64,000 nt of DNA from Mesorhizobium sp. WSM3860 (GCF_002294995.1 NZ_NSGF01000006.1:1-64000), one strand, 5' to 3'. Counted from the stretch's first letter, positions 51,195 to 59,917 are shown. Numbers and translations are program-made. The notes: generated from the sequence alone by a model not told the origin.

Positions 51195-53756
51195 ATGGCA
51201 GAGTTTCCGAATAAGGCGAAGGTCGTCATCGTCGGTCTTGGCGGTATCGTCGGCGCGTCGGTCGCCCATCACCTGATCGAACGCGGTTGGGACGACATCG
51301 TCGGCATCGACAGGTCGGGCATTCCGACCGATATCGGCTCGACGGCGCACGCCTCGGACTTCTGCTACACGACCAGCCACGATTTTCTCTCCTGCTGGAC
51401 GACACTCTATTCCATCGATTTCTACGAGAAGATGGGGCATTACGCGCGCATCGGCGGCCTCGAAGTCGCGCGCGTCGGCGACGACGGCCGTATGGACGAG
51501 ATCAAGCGCAAGATTGCTTCCGCCAAGGCGTTCGGTACCCGCGCGCGCCTGATAGAGCCGGCAGAGATCAAACAGAAGTTTCCGCTGATCGAGGAGCATC
51601 TGGTGCAGGGCGGCCTGTGGGACCCCGACGCCGGCCTCGTCATCCCGCGCTCCCAGACGGTCGCCGGCAAGCTGGTCGACCAGGGTGTCGCTTCCGGCAA
51701 GCTTCACGCTTTCGCCAATACCTCGGCCAAGGACCTGATCGTCGAGAACGGCCGCATCAAGGGCGTGGTGACCGAGCGCGGCACGATCGAAGCCGATTAT
51801 GTGGTCGTCTGCACCGGCATCTGGGGCCGGCTCACCGCGGCACTGGTCGGCGAAGACCTGCCGGTCATGCCGATCGATCACCCGCTTACCTTCTTCGGCC
51901 CGTATAACGAGTTCGCCGGCACCGGCAAGGAGATCGGCTGGCCGCTGCTGCGCGACCAGGGGAACTCGGCCTATATGCGCGACACCGGCGATCCCAAGAC
52001 CGCCGAGGGCGGACAGATCGAATGGGGCTATTACGAAGAGACCAATCCGCGCCTTTGCCATCCGCGCGACCTGCTCGAAAAAGACCAGGCGCGGCTCTCG
52101 CCCTCGCAGCGCGACCTCGACATGGAGCAGATCATGGCGCCGCTTGAGCGCGCCATGGAGCTGACTCCGATTCTGGGCGAGCTCGGTTACAATGAAGGCC
52201 ATTCCTTCAACGGCCTGCTGCAGGTGACGACCGACGGCGGCCCGTCGATGGGCGAAAGCCAGAAGGTGAGGGGGCTGTGGTACGCCGTCGCCATCTGGGT
52301 CAAGGACGGTCCGGGTATGGGCAAGCTCATCGCTGACTGGATGACCGACGGCCGCACGTCGATCGACCACCATGCCATCGACTATGCGCGTTTCTATCCG
52401 CACCAGACGAAGGAGGAGTTCATCTGGGATCGCTGCACCGAGACGGCGATGAAGGTCTACAATCCGGCCGTCCATCCGCGGGAGCCGTTCTCGAAGGGCC
52501 GCAACATTCGGCGCTCGCCGTTCTGGGAGCGCGAGAAGGAACTCGGCGGCTATTTCATGGAGCTGGGCGGCTGGGAGCGCGCCCACGGCTATGCCGCCAA
52601 CGAGCACCTGCTGGAGAAGTACGGCAACCGCGTGCCGGTGCGCGAGAACGAATGGGATAACCGCCATTTCTGGCGCGTCTCCAATGCCGAGCACCTGGCG
52701 ATGAGCGAGGACTGCGGCATCGTCAACCTGTCGCATTTCTCGATGTATGACGTCGAGGGCCCCGACCATGTGGCGCTGCTGGAATGGCTGTGCGCTGCCA
52801 AGATCGGCGGCGACAACAATATCGGCAAGGGCATCTACACCCACTTCCTCGACGAGGAAGGCATGGTGCGCGCCGACTTCACGGTAATCCGCATGGCCGA
52901 TCGCTGCCGTGTGATCGACGGCGCCGACGCCGGCCCACGCGACTTCCGCTACATGCAGCGCACCGCGCAGGACAAGGGCTTCGACGTCACCGTCACCGAC
53001 GTGACCGAGAAGTACGTCACCATCGGCATCTGGGGGCCGAACGCGCGCACGACCCTGCAGAAGGTGGTCGAGGACCCGAACGGGCTGACGCCGGAGAATT
53101 TCCCCTTCGCCGCAATCAAGCCGATCCGGATCGGCGGCAAGGACGTGACGGCTTTCCGCATTTCCTATGTCGGCGAGCAGGGCTGGGAGCTGCATATGCG
53201 CTACGAGGACGGGCTCGCCGTCTGGGACGCGCTGCGCTCGACCGGTGTTATGCCGTTCGGCGTCGAGACCTACGCCAACACGCGCCGCATGGAGAAGAGC
53301 CTACGGCTGCAGAACGCCGACCTCTTGACCGAATACAATCTGCTCGAGGCAGATCTTGCCCGCCCCAAGGTCAAGGAGAACGACTTCTGCGGCAAGACCA
53401 AGCACCTGGAATATCGCGCTCGCGAGCATCAGCCGGCGATGCTCTGCACGCTGGTGATGACCGAGAACACAGATTCCAAGGGCGTCGCGCGCTATCCGGT
53501 CGGCACAATGCCGGTACAGGATCCCGCGACCGGCGAGACGCTGGTCGACGAGCTCGGCCGCCGCTCCTTCACCACGTCGGTCGCCTACGGCCCGACGATC
53601 GGCAAAAACATCGCGCTTGCCTACCTGCCCTGGGCCTACTGCCAGGAAGGTCGCAAGCTGCAGGTGGAGTATTTCGGCGAGACCTATCCGGTCGAGGTGG
53701 CCGGCGTCGGTTACAAGCCGCTCTACGACCCGGAGAATCTCAAGCCGCGCAGCTAA
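51195..53756 (+). CDS. FAD-dependent dehydrogenase with GcvT domain, copy 3 (divergent)
   Basis: An 853-residue protein with FAD (about 8-400) and GcvT (about 460-850) domains, longer than the other two copies. The nucleotide site is VVIVGLGGIVGASVAHHL, with GLG in place of GGG, and the covalent-flavin region is GSTAHASDFCYTTSHDFLS, which keeps the histidine (H52) but changes the surrounding WHAAG. The GcvT half has SYVGEQGWELHMRYEDGLAV. It should oxidatively demethylate an N-methyl compound with THF as acceptor, but these differences suggest another substrate. ATG 51195 has GGAG upstream. It stands alone with its own terminator. Confidence 0.87.
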   Translation: MAEFPNKAKVVIVGLGGIVGASVAHHLIERGWDDIVGIDRSGIPTDIGSTAHASDFCYTTSHDFLSCWTTLYSIDFYEKMGHYARIGGLEVARVGDDGRMDEIKRKIASAKAFGTRARLIEPAEIKQKFPLIEEHLVQGGLWDPDAGLVIPRSQTVAGKLVDQGVASGKLHAFANTSAKDLIVENGRIKGVVTERGTIEADYVVVCTGIWGRLTAALVGEDLPVMPIDHPLTFFGPYNEFAGTGKEIGWPLLRDQGNSAYMRDTGDPKTAEGGQIEWGYYEETNPRLCHPRDLLEKDQARLSPSQRDLDMEQIMAPLERAMELTPILGELGYNEGHSFNGLLQVTTDGGPSMGESQKVRGLWYAVAIWVKDGPGMGKLIADWMTDGRTSIDHHAIDYARFYPHQTKEEFIWDRCTETAMKVYNPAVHPREPFSKGRNIRRSPFWEREKELGGYFMELGGWERAHGYAANEHLLEKYGNRVPVRENEWDNRHFWRVSNAEHLAMSEDCGIVNLSHFSMYDVEGPDHVALLEWLCAAKIGGDNNIGKGIYTHFLDEEGMVRADFTVIRMADRCRVIDGADAGPRDFRYMQRTAQDKGFDVTVTDVTEKYVTIGIWGPNARTTLQKVVEDPNGLTPENFPFAAIKPIRIGGKDVTAFRISYVGEQGWELHMRYEDGLAVWDALRSTGVMPFGVETYANTRRMEKSLRLQNADLLTEYNLLEADLARPKVKENDFCGKTKHLEYRAREHQPAMLCTLVMTENTDSKGVARYPVGTMPVQDPATGETLVDELGRRSFTTSVAYGPTIGKNIALAYLPWAYCQEGRKLQVEYFGETYPVEVAGVGYKPLYDPENLKPRS

Positions 53757-53784
53757 GCGAGCGCGCGTTCGCCCGGATTGGTAG

Positions 53785-53811
53785 AAGGCCCGGTCGGCGT
53801 CGGGGCTTTTT
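53785..53811 (+). terminator. Intrinsic terminator after FAD-GcvT copy 3
   Basis: AAGGCCCG pairs with CGGGGCTT (one mismatch) around an eight-base loop and is followed by TTTTTG. It lies 28 bp after the stop codon. Confidence 0.75.
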
Positions 53812-53848
53812 GCTTTGTTCATGCGCGATTATCGCTTACCGTTGGGTC

Positions 53849-54697
53849 ATGTCCGCTTTGGGCCGAACAAGGCATTGGCTTTCCGGTGCCGCCGCGCTGG
53901 CGCTGCTCCTCGCTCTGACCTCGCCATCGAGTGCGATAGAGCCGGTCGATGTCGAGCTGGTGCTCGCAGTCGATGTTTCGCTCTCCATGTCGCCGGCCGA
54001 ACTTGAGATCCAGCGCCATGGCTATGCGGCGGCACTGACGGATGACAACGTGCTCAAGGCCATCGCCGACGGCGTCCACGGCAAGATCGCGGTCACCTAT
54101 GTCGAGTGGGCTGGCACCAGATGGCAGCGGGTCGTCGTACCGTGGACAGCGATTGCCAATCGCGCAGACGCCGAACGGGTCGTTGCGCAGATGAACGCGC
54201 GTCCACCGGACAGCGCGCGACGTACTTCGATCTCCGGCGCGCTGGCCTTCGGCAGCGACCTTTTCGCCGAAAGCGGCTTTCAGGGGACCAAGCGCGTCAT
54301 CGACGTTTCGGGCGACGGACCCAACAACCAGGGCGCGCCGGTCGACATCACGCGGGACGAGGTGGTGAGGCAGGGCATCACCATCAACGGACTGCCGCTG
54401 ATGACAAGGGGCGGGTACGGCGGCGCCTTCGACGTCGCCAATCTCGACCGCTACTACAGTGACTGCGTGATCGGCGGGCCGGGTGCCTTCATGATCCCGG
54501 TCAACGACTGGACACAATTCCCGGAAGCGATCCGCCGCAAGCTGGTGCTCGAGCTCGCCGGTCCGGCCTCGCGGCAATGGGCGGCAGAAGAGGCGGCACA
54601 CCCGCCGGTCGTGCTCGCCGACGACAGGCCGGCCGCCGATTGCCTGGCCGGCGAGAAGATGTGGCGCAACCGCGGCTGGATGCCGGACAGCCGGTGA
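53849..54697 (+). CDS. DUF1194 exported protein with von Willebrand A-like domain
   Basis: A 282-residue protein. A signal peptide covers about 1-29 (GAAALALLLALTSPSSA). The mature part has LVLAVDVSLSMSPAELEIQR, where DVSLS is the DxSxS MIDAS motif of vWA domains, then GTKRVIDVSGDGPNNQG and ITINGLPLM, all DUF1194 signatures. Such proteins are probably periplasmic or secreted with a divalent metal at the MIDAS site; their role is not known. The 117-bp gap to the next gene has no feature I can name. Confidence 0.83.
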   Translation: MSALGRTRHWLSGAAALALLLALTSPSSAIEPVDVELVLAVDVSLSMSPAELEIQRHGYAAALTDDNVLKAIADGVHGKIAVTYVEWAGTRWQRVVVPWTAIANRADAERVVAQMNARPPDSARRTSISGALAFGSDLFAESGFQGTKRVIDVSGDGPNNQGAPVDITRDEVVRQGITINGLPLMTRGGYGGAFDVANLDRYYSDCVIGGPGAFMIPVNDWTQFPEAIRRKLVLELAGPASRQWAAEEAAHPPVVLADDRPAADCLAGEKMWRNRGWMPDSR

Positions 54698-54814
54698 CGG
54701 TCGGCAACGGCCCACCGGAGCGGCGGCCGTGGACTTGCTTCCTCGTGTGGCACAATGGCAAAATGTGATCGGGCCGGCGCCATCGCGCAACGCCATGAAA
54801 TGAGGAAATAATAC

Positions 54815-55156
54815 ATGAAACCTTTGGTCATCCTGGCGGCACTTGCGTCGACAATATTTGCCGGAAGCGCCAGCGCCCAATTTTACGGCGAGGCCGCCTG
54901 CGTGCTGTTCGAGAATGCAAACTTTCGCGGACGCTCGCTTGAAATGGGGCCTGACGACGCCGTCAATTTCCGGGGCGGGTTCTGGAACGACCGCGTTTCT
55001 TCGGTCCTCGTGCGGCGGGGCTGTACGCTCGTGGCCTATGAGAATGCAGGAAGGCGCGGCCGCTCGATCGAGCTCAACCGCAGGGTCCGCGATTTCGGAG
55101 GTTCCGGCTGGAACGACCGCATCTCGTCCGCGGAGTGCTATTGCGACCGATATTGA
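54815..55156 (+). CDS. Exported beta/gamma-crystallin domain protein
   Basis: A 113-residue protein with a signal peptide (about 1-21, VILAALASTIFAGSASA). The mature part consists of two beta/gamma-crystallin Greek-key motifs: VLFENANFRGRSLEMGPDD ending WNDRVSSV, and LVAYENAGRRGRSIELNRR ending WNDRISSA. The NDRxSS sequences match the N/D-N/D-x-S/T-S calcium sites of microbial crystallins, so a Ca2+-binding single domain is likely. Four cysteines (C28, C69 and two in CYC near the end) could form disulfides. ATG 54815 is the only good start. Confidence 0.85.
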   Translation: MKPLVILAALASTIFAGSASAQFYGEAACVLFENANFRGRSLEMGPDDAVNFRGGFWNDRVSSVLVRRGCTLVAYENAGRRGRSIELNRRVRDFGGSGWNDRISSAECYCDRY

Positions 55157-55303
55157 GGGTCGAACCGGCGAGCGGTCATAACGCCACGCCGAAAACCAGC
55201 CCGGAATTCTCGGCGCTGAAGGCGCAGTTGACCGAAGACATCCGCGTCGAGGCGGATGCGGACCGCGCAGACCAGTCCGCGCAGGTTTTCGTAGCCTTGT
55301 TGC

Positions 55304-56305
55304 TCAGGCGGCCAGCAACTGCTTGCGGTCGACGCGCTCCTGCTGCGGCGAGCGGGCATAGAGCTCGCGGTAGCATTTGGAGAAGTGCGAGGCCGAGACG
55401 AAACCGCAGGCGACAGCCACTTCCACCACGGGCAGCGAGGACTGGATAAGCAGATGTCTGGCGCGATCGAGCCGGATCTCGAGATAGTAGCGGGCAGGCG
55501 AGCGGCCCATCTCGGTGCGGAAGAGGCGCTCGATCTGCCGGCGCGACAGATCGACGTGGTCGGCGATCTCGATCAGGGAGAGCGGCTCGGAGAGGTTCGC
55601 CTCCATCAATTCGATGATGGTCAGCACCTTGGAATTCTGCACGCCGAGACGGGCGCGCAGCGGCAGGCGCTGGCGATCCGTCGGGCTGCGCACGCGGTCG
55701 GTCAGCACCTGCTCGCAGACGCGGTTGACGAGGCTTTCGTCGAAGTCGTCGCCGATCAGCTTCAGCATCATATCGAGCGCCGCGGTGCCGCCTGCGCAGG
55801 TGTAGACATTCTGGTCGATCTCGAAGAGGTCGGCGAAGACATTGGCCTTGGGAAAGGCCTCCGAGAAGCCCGGCAGGTTTTCCCAATGGATGGCGCAGCG
55901 CTTGTTGGAGAGCAGGCCCGCGGCCGCCAGGATGTGCGCGCCGGTGCACAGGCCGCCCACGGCGACGCCGCGATTGTATTCCTCGCGCAGCCAGGCGAAG
56001 GCCGACTTGTTGTGATAGCGCTCGACATTCATGCCGCTGCAGACGATCGCCATGTTCGGGCGGTCCGGCCCGGCCATCTTCCTGCGCTCTTCCTCGAGCG
56101 ATGTGTTGACGGCGCATTCGACGCCGTTCGAGGCGCGCACGGGCTTGCCGTCGATACTGGCCAGGCGCCAGCTATAGGCCTCGTAGCCGAGCATCCGGTT
56201 GGCCGAGCGGAGCGGGTCGAGCGCCGTCGCGAAGGCGATCATGGTGAAGTCGGGGATGAGGAAGAATACAAACGATCTCTTGATCGGGTGCTTTACGGCA
56301 TTCAC
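55304..56305 (-). CDS. GlxA-family AraC-type transcriptional regulator (GbdR-like)
   Basis: A 333-residue regulator with an N-terminal DJ-1/PfpI amidotransferase-like sensor domain (about 10-190; LCTGAHILAAAGLLSNKRCA has the cysteine elbow, though with a modified nucleophile environment) and a C-terminal AraC helix-turn-helix pair (about 230-325; LSLIEIADHVDLSRRQIERL, then VVEVAVACGFVSASHFSKCY). This architecture is that of GbdR, CdhR and ArgR, which control glycine betaine, carnitine and arginine catabolism. The start is taken as GTG 56305 after GAGG. With the methylamine genes in this window a betaine-type inducer is an attractive guess. The 147-bp gap to the convergent crystallin gene is empty. 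Confidence 0.85.
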   Translation of the reverse strand: MNAVKHPIKRSFVFFLIPDFTMIAFATALDPLRSANRMLGYEAYSWRLASIDGKPVRASNGVECAVNTSLEEERRKMAGPDRPNMAIVCSGMNVERYHNKSAFAWLREEYNRGVAVGGLCTGAHILAAAGLLSNKRCAIHWENLPGFSEAFPKANVFADLFEIDQNVYTCAGGTAALDMMLKLIGDDFDESLVNRVCEQVLTDRVRSPTDRQRLPLRARLGVQNSKVLTIIELMEANLSEPLSLIEIADHVDLSRRQIERLFRTEMGRSPARYYLEIRLDRARHLLIQSSLPVVEVAVACGFVSASHFSKCYRELYARSPQQERVDRKQLLAA

Positions 56306-56502
56306 GGGAAACCTCACGCGGCCATGACGCGAACAGAATGTCGCTAATAGCATAGCGACATCAGGAAAAATCATTCCTGTCAATCGGCTAGACGGGTAAG
56401 CGACGATTAAATTTGCGACACGGGTCGCAAACGGGCAATCGTCAATGGCGTGAGACTGAAGGTTGCTACTTCAGGTTCCAACGAATGCGCCGTCAGAAGC
56501 AA

Positions 56503-56532
56503 AACGCCGCCACGGCGGAGCCGGGCGGCGTT
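56503..56532 (-). terminator. Intrinsic terminator for the 44-residue gene
   Basis: AACGCCGCC and GGCGGCGTT form a perfect 9-bp stem with a 12-base loop. Read on the minus strand it is followed by TTGCTT, and it lies 48 bp after the stop codon of the small gene at 56580-56714. Confidence 0.75.
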
Positions 56533-56579
56533 GAATTTCATTCAGCGCGACGGCAACAGGTACCGTTCGAACTGCTGCC

Positions 56580-56714
56580 TCAGGCAACGAAGCCGAGGCG
56601 AGCGGCAGCCATGGCGCCGGTCTGGCCGGGCATGGTCTTGGCAAGACGCTGACGCTCAAGAGCGGTCGTCAGGTTCATTTCGCGACGGGGGAACAGGCGG
56701 GCAAAGAGCTTCAT
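56580..56714 (-). CDS. Small 44-residue basic protein, unknown function
   Basis: Read on the minus strand, three ATG codons in tandem (56720, 56717, 56714) follow AAATGGAG; the third gives the best spacing. The protein starts MKLFARLFPRREMNLTTALE and ends AARLGFVA; it has an amphipathic basic N-terminus and many arginines. It is preceded by a ribosome site and followed by a clear intrinsic terminator, which is why I accept so short a gene. The 277 bp between it and the next stem-loop show nothing I can name, and they are AT-richer than average around 56800-56960. Confidence 0.65.
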   Translation of the reverse strand: MKLFARLFPRREMNLTTALERQRLAKTMPGQTGAMAAARLGFVA

Positions 56715-56997
56715 CATCATCTCCATTTGGTTGCTCAGACGGGTCGCCTTCGCTTAATGGAGTGGGGCAGCTCGTTTTTGCTGGCGGTGATATAGGCTTG
56801 CTTCAGCCAAAACTAAATCGCAAAAACGAAGCGCTTGTTATGAAAAGCGACATCCATGCGGCATCTTTGAGTTCCGTGCTCGAAATTTATTTTTGTTTAC
56901 AGGGCGTTAATTCGAAACGGACGCCGCTATGCGAGTGGTTCATATGCGTCATGCGATGGCCGCATGGCTGGAAAAGTCGTTTGAGTACAAACAAAAA

Positions 56998-57025
56998 GGC
57001 CTGCCGGTCTGACGCGCGGCAGGCC
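56998..57025 (-). terminator. Intrinsic terminator for the first DUF1127 gene
   Basis: GGCCTGCCG and CGGCAGGCC form a perfect 9-bp stem with a ten-base loop; on the minus strand the stem is followed by TTTTTGTTTG. It lies 24 bp after the DUF1127 stop codon. Confidence 0.88.
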
Positions 57026-57048
57026 CTTAATACTTGATGCACACTTAT

Positions 57049-57234
57049 TTACTTGGCTCCGGCCCAGGTTCCCACGCCGTAGCGCAAGCCAGTCTTGGTG
57101 TCGGCGGCTTCCGGCCAGCCGATATCCTTCTGCAGTTCGATCGGCAGCGCATGGATTGCGCGTTCGGTCTGGTAGCGGGCGCGAGCCGCGCTGAATTCGG
57201 TCGCGAGCCGACCGATAGATGACAGGATAGACAT
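57049..57234 (-). CDS. DUF1127 domain protein 1
   Basis: A 61-residue protein with the DUF1127 (YjiS-like) signature RAIHALPIELQKDIGWPEA at the middle. It starts at ATG 57234 behind AAGGAG. DUF1127 proteins are short, arginine-rich and in several Alphaproteobacteria act in RNA maturation or phosphate and stress responses. It is divergent from the LysR gene; the 220-bp gap between them holds both promoters, AT-rich near 57390-57440, with no clear operator. Confidence 0.87.
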   Translation of the reverse strand: MSILSSIGRLATEFSAARARYQTERAIHALPIELQKDIGWPEAADTKTGLRYGVGTWAGAK

Positions 57235-57454
57235 TTTCTTTCTCCTTGATTCGGGCAGGGAGGCGCCCGGCAATGGGTTACGTCAGGTCTGCTTCAGCTT
57301 CATTTCATGTCGATGGCAGGTCTGCGTGGTGGTCGTCCGTTGGCTGCTTTTGGCCGCATCCTGCATCGATCGAGTTGACTATGCGCTCGAAGTGATGTTC
57401 AATCAAACGAAATGGGATGATCATTTGCATCAGAAAAATTGAAGGCAAACCCCG

Positions 57455-58354
57455 ATGAACGCCCCTCTCAACCATCCTTTGCCGCTACTCGATCTCGACG
57501 TGCTGCGCACTTTCGTGGCGATCGCCGAGACCGGCAGCTTCACCACCGCCGCCAATGCGGTGTTCCGCACCCCCTCGGCCGTCTCGATGCAGATCAAGAA
57601 GCTCGAGGACATTCTCGGCCGTTCCGTCTTCGCGCGCGACGCGCGCTCGGTGACCCTGACCACGGACGGCGAGATGCTTCTCGGCTATGCCCGGCGGCTT
57701 TTGTCGATCAACCGCGAAGTGGTGTCGAAGTTCATCATTCCCGACATCGTCGGCGTGGTCAGGCTCGGCTCTCCCGACGACTATGGCGAGCGCGTGCTGC
57801 CTCACGTGTTGAAGCGCTTCGCGCAATCGCATCCGTCGATCGCCGTCGACGTCATCATCGACCAGAGCGTCAATCTGCGCCGCCGCATGGACGACCGCGC
57901 GCTCGACATCACGTTGCTCACCAATTCCTACAAGACCAGCGCGGTCGGCGCCGAGGTGCTGCTCACCGAGCCGATCGTCTGGGCCGGCGCCAAGGGCGGC
58001 TGCGCGCATCTGCGCGAACCGCTGCCAGTTTCGCTTTGGGAAGAAGGCTGCGCCTGGCGGGCCGGCGCCCTGGAAGCGCTCGGCCGGGAAGGCCGCAACT
58101 ACCGCATCGCCTATATGAGCGCTCATACCGCCGGTCAGCGCGCCGCCATCATGGCCGACCTTGCCGTCGCGCCGCTGCCGAAGTCCTTCCTCGGCGACGA
58201 GATGGTTTCGCTGGGCGCAAAGGACGGCATGCCCGATATCGGCACCTACAATCTCGCCATGGTGGTGGCACCCGATGCCAGCGCGCCGGTCAAGGCCGTT
58301 GCCGACCATATCCGCGCGACCTTCGAACTGTTCCGGGAAACCGGCAAGTTCTGA
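57455..58354 (+). CDS. LysR-family transcriptional regulator
   Basis: A 299-residue LysR regulator. The N-terminal winged helix (about 11-70) reads LDVLRTFVAIAETGSFTTAA, then FRTPSAVSMQIKKLEDILGR, and a two-lobed effector domain covers about 95-295. It falls among LysR proteins with an unusually short second subdomain boundary, but nothing identifies the effector. ATG 57455 follows GAAGG. The adjacent divergent DUF1127 gene and the convergent alpha/beta hydrolase are possible targets. Confidence 0.88.
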   Translation: MNAPLNHPLPLLDLDVLRTFVAIAETGSFTTAANAVFRTPSAVSMQIKKLEDILGRSVFARDARSVTLTTDGEMLLGYARRLLSINREVVSKFIIPDIVGVVRLGSPDDYGERVLPHVLKRFAQSHPSIAVDVIIDQSVNLRRRMDDRALDITLLTNSYKTSAVGAEVLLTEPIVWAGAKGGCAHLREPLPVSLWEEGCAWRAGALEALGREGRNYRIAYMSAHTAGQRAAIMADLAVAPLPKSFLGDEMVSLGAKDGMPDIGTYNLAMVVAPDASAPVKAVADHIRATFELFRETGKF

Positions 58355-58355
58355 G

Positions 58356-59315
58356 TTATTCGGCCGCCGGCGCAGGTCGCGCCGCATAGGTGGTTCGGCG
58401 CGAGGCATGGGCTCGCTGCGGTACGATTTCGGCTGTGAGGAAGTCGACGATGCTGTCACGTGCGCGCCGCGCTTCCGGCATATCGATCAGCGGCCAGACG
58501 TGGAACATGCCTTCCTCGTAGACGACATCGACCTCGACGCCTGCGGCGCGAGCCCGTTCGGCGAAGATCAGATTGTCGGGGCTGAGCAGGTCGCGCGAGC
58601 CGGTGAGCAGCAGCGTCTTCGGCAGCACCGAGAGATCGCCGTAGAGTGGGCTGATGTGCCAGTCGGAGCGGTCGATGCCGGCGCTGTAGAGCCGGATCGC
58701 CTCAAGTCCGCCGGGGATGCCGAGCCAGGGGTCATTGCGTTCGGCTTCGAACACTTCCGGATTCGACAACGACATATCGAGGCCGGGCGAGATCAGCACG
58801 TGGCGCGCCGGCGAGGGCAGGCCTTCCTGGGCGGCCATCATGGTGAGCACGACTGCCATGTTGCCGCCGGCGGAATCGCCCATGAAGATGATGTCCTTGG
58901 CATCGGTTTCTTGCAGCATCCGCCGGTAGACGTCGCCGACCATGCCGAACATGTCGTGGAAATTATGCTCCGGCGCGATCGGATAGATCGGCACGGTGAT
59001 GCCGAAACCCAGCCGCTCCGCCATCTCGGCAATCAGCACCCAGTGATAGGACGTGATCTGAAAGACGAAGGCGCCGCCATGCAAATAGAGGATGCGCCGA
59101 TGCTCGCCTGGTTTCGGCGCGATCTCATAGACCGGGAAGCCATCGACGCTGGTCTCGGCGATATCCAGCCGCGCCTTCAGTAGGGCCGGCGGATGATAGT
59201 CTTCGGTCTTGCGGGCGTAGGCGATCCAGCGCTGCAGATTTTCGGGACTGGAAAAGGCCTGCTTGCGGCTGTGCCTGAGAATGAACGAAACGACGTGGCT
59301 TTTCAAACTGGGCAT
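58356..59315 (-). CDS. Alpha/beta hydrolase of the hormone-sensitive-lipase family
   Basis: A 319-residue esterase/lipase. The oxyanion-hole motif HGGAF is in RRILYLHGGAFVFQ, the nucleophile serine in IIFMGDSAGGNMAVV (GDSAG), the aspartate in LLTGSRDLLSPDN and the histidine in GMFHVWPLID. All catalytic residues are present, so it should be active on short-chain esters. The start ATG 59315 is uncertain; GTG 59324 is in frame. It converges on the LysR gene with a one-base gap. The 233-bp region upstream contains no gene. Confidence 0.87.
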   Translation of the reverse strand: MPSLKSHVVSFILRHSRKQAFSSPENLQRWIAYARKTEDYHPPALLKARLDIAETSVDGFPVYEIAPKPGEHRRILYLHGGAFVFQITSYHWVLIAEMAERLGFGITVPIYPIAPEHNFHDMFGMVGDVYRRMLQETDAKDIIFMGDSAGGNMAVVLTMMAAQEGLPSPARHVLISPGLDMSLSNPEVFEAERNDPWLGIPGGLEAIRLYSAGIDRSDWHISPLYGDLSVLPKTLLLTGSRDLLSPDNLIFAERARAAGVEVDVVYEEGMFHVWPLIDMPEARRARDSIVDFLTAEIVPQRAHASRRTTYAARPAPAAE

Positions 59316-59487
59316 ACGGAACACGGACTTCGGTCGAGCCGACTAAGAGACATTCCCCCTGCTATGCGAAGATTGTAGCTCGGTAAAAAATGTCAAGGTT
59401 CGCCGCGGGCACATCGGCGTGATGCGACGGCGGTCGCGTCACCGACGCCCTGGCAGCAGCGCGGCGCGCAACTTGTTGTCGCCGGCA

Positions 59488-59512
59488 GCCGAGGCCGCTT
59501 GCCGGCCTCGGC
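59488..59512. terminator. GC-rich stem-loop downstream of the second DUF1127 gene
   Basis: GCCGAGGCCG and CGGCCTCGGC form a perfect 10-bp stem around a five-base loop, 37 bp after the DUF1127 stop codon (minus strand). There is no U-run, so it is a weaker terminator candidate than the others. Confidence 0.45.
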
Positions 59513-59548
59513 GCTTGCTAAGCAGTTTGCATTTGTCGGCGAAGGTCA

Positions 59549-59734
59549 TCAGCGCGCGGTGCCCAGGAGCAGCGTGTGCAGGGCTGCCTGCGGGTCGCTC
59601 GGCGGCGAGGCCGGCCAGCCGATATCCTTCTGGACATGTACCGGCAGGTCGTTGAGCGCGCGGATCGCCTTGCTCCGGGCATGAGCCTGCCTGATGGTCA
59701 CGCCGAAGCGGTTGAGGTTATCGAACATCGACAT
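59549..59734 (-). CDS. DUF1127 domain protein 2
   Basis: A 61-residue protein with RALNDLPVHVQKDIGWPASP, the DUF1127 signature, and an arginine-containing N-terminal helix. ATG 59734 follows GGAGGAACCACT. It is a diverged paralogue of the protein at 57049-57234, which shares the KDIGWP sequence. The 183-bp gap to the corrinoid activator gene contains an interrupted palindrome GTTTCCG...CGGAAAC at 59847-59872 that may end the corrinoid transcript. Confidence 0.85.
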   Translation of the reverse strand: MSMFDNLNRFGVTIRQAHARSKAIRALNDLPVHVQKDIGWPASPPSDPQAALHTLLLGTAR

Positions 59735-59917
59735 AGTGGTTCCTCCGGAAGGTCGCGCCGGCTTGAAGACATTTCGCGCCAGCCCTTCGATGGCGGGTAA
59801 ATGCGCCCGGCATGTTTCCGGCGGATTTCACGAAAACAGTGTTCCGGTTTCCGGATCGGTGGATTCGGAAACATTTGTATGCAAACGAACTGAAAAGAGG
59901 TGTCGGCCGAAGGGGAG

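Noticed and set aside
50982..53195. A 737-codon open frame antisense to the FAD-GcvT copy 3 gene
   Set aside because: High GC content produces long open frames opposite real genes. This one lacks a recognisable domain, and the plus-strand frame has clear FAD and GcvT motifs. The same applies to long opposite-strand frames at 601-1797, 1340-3013, 24814-26553, 37024-38487, 44479-46050, 47482-48954 and 59900-61939.
56450..57037. A 195-codon plus-strand frame across the small-gene region
   Set aside because: It crosses two intrinsic terminators and the opposite-strand small gene, and its composition changes abruptly halfway.
59847..59872. GTTTCCG...CGGAAAC palindrome as a firm terminator
   Set aside because: The stem is only seven base pairs with a 12-base loop and no U-run; it is mentioned with the neighbouring gene but not listed as a feature.
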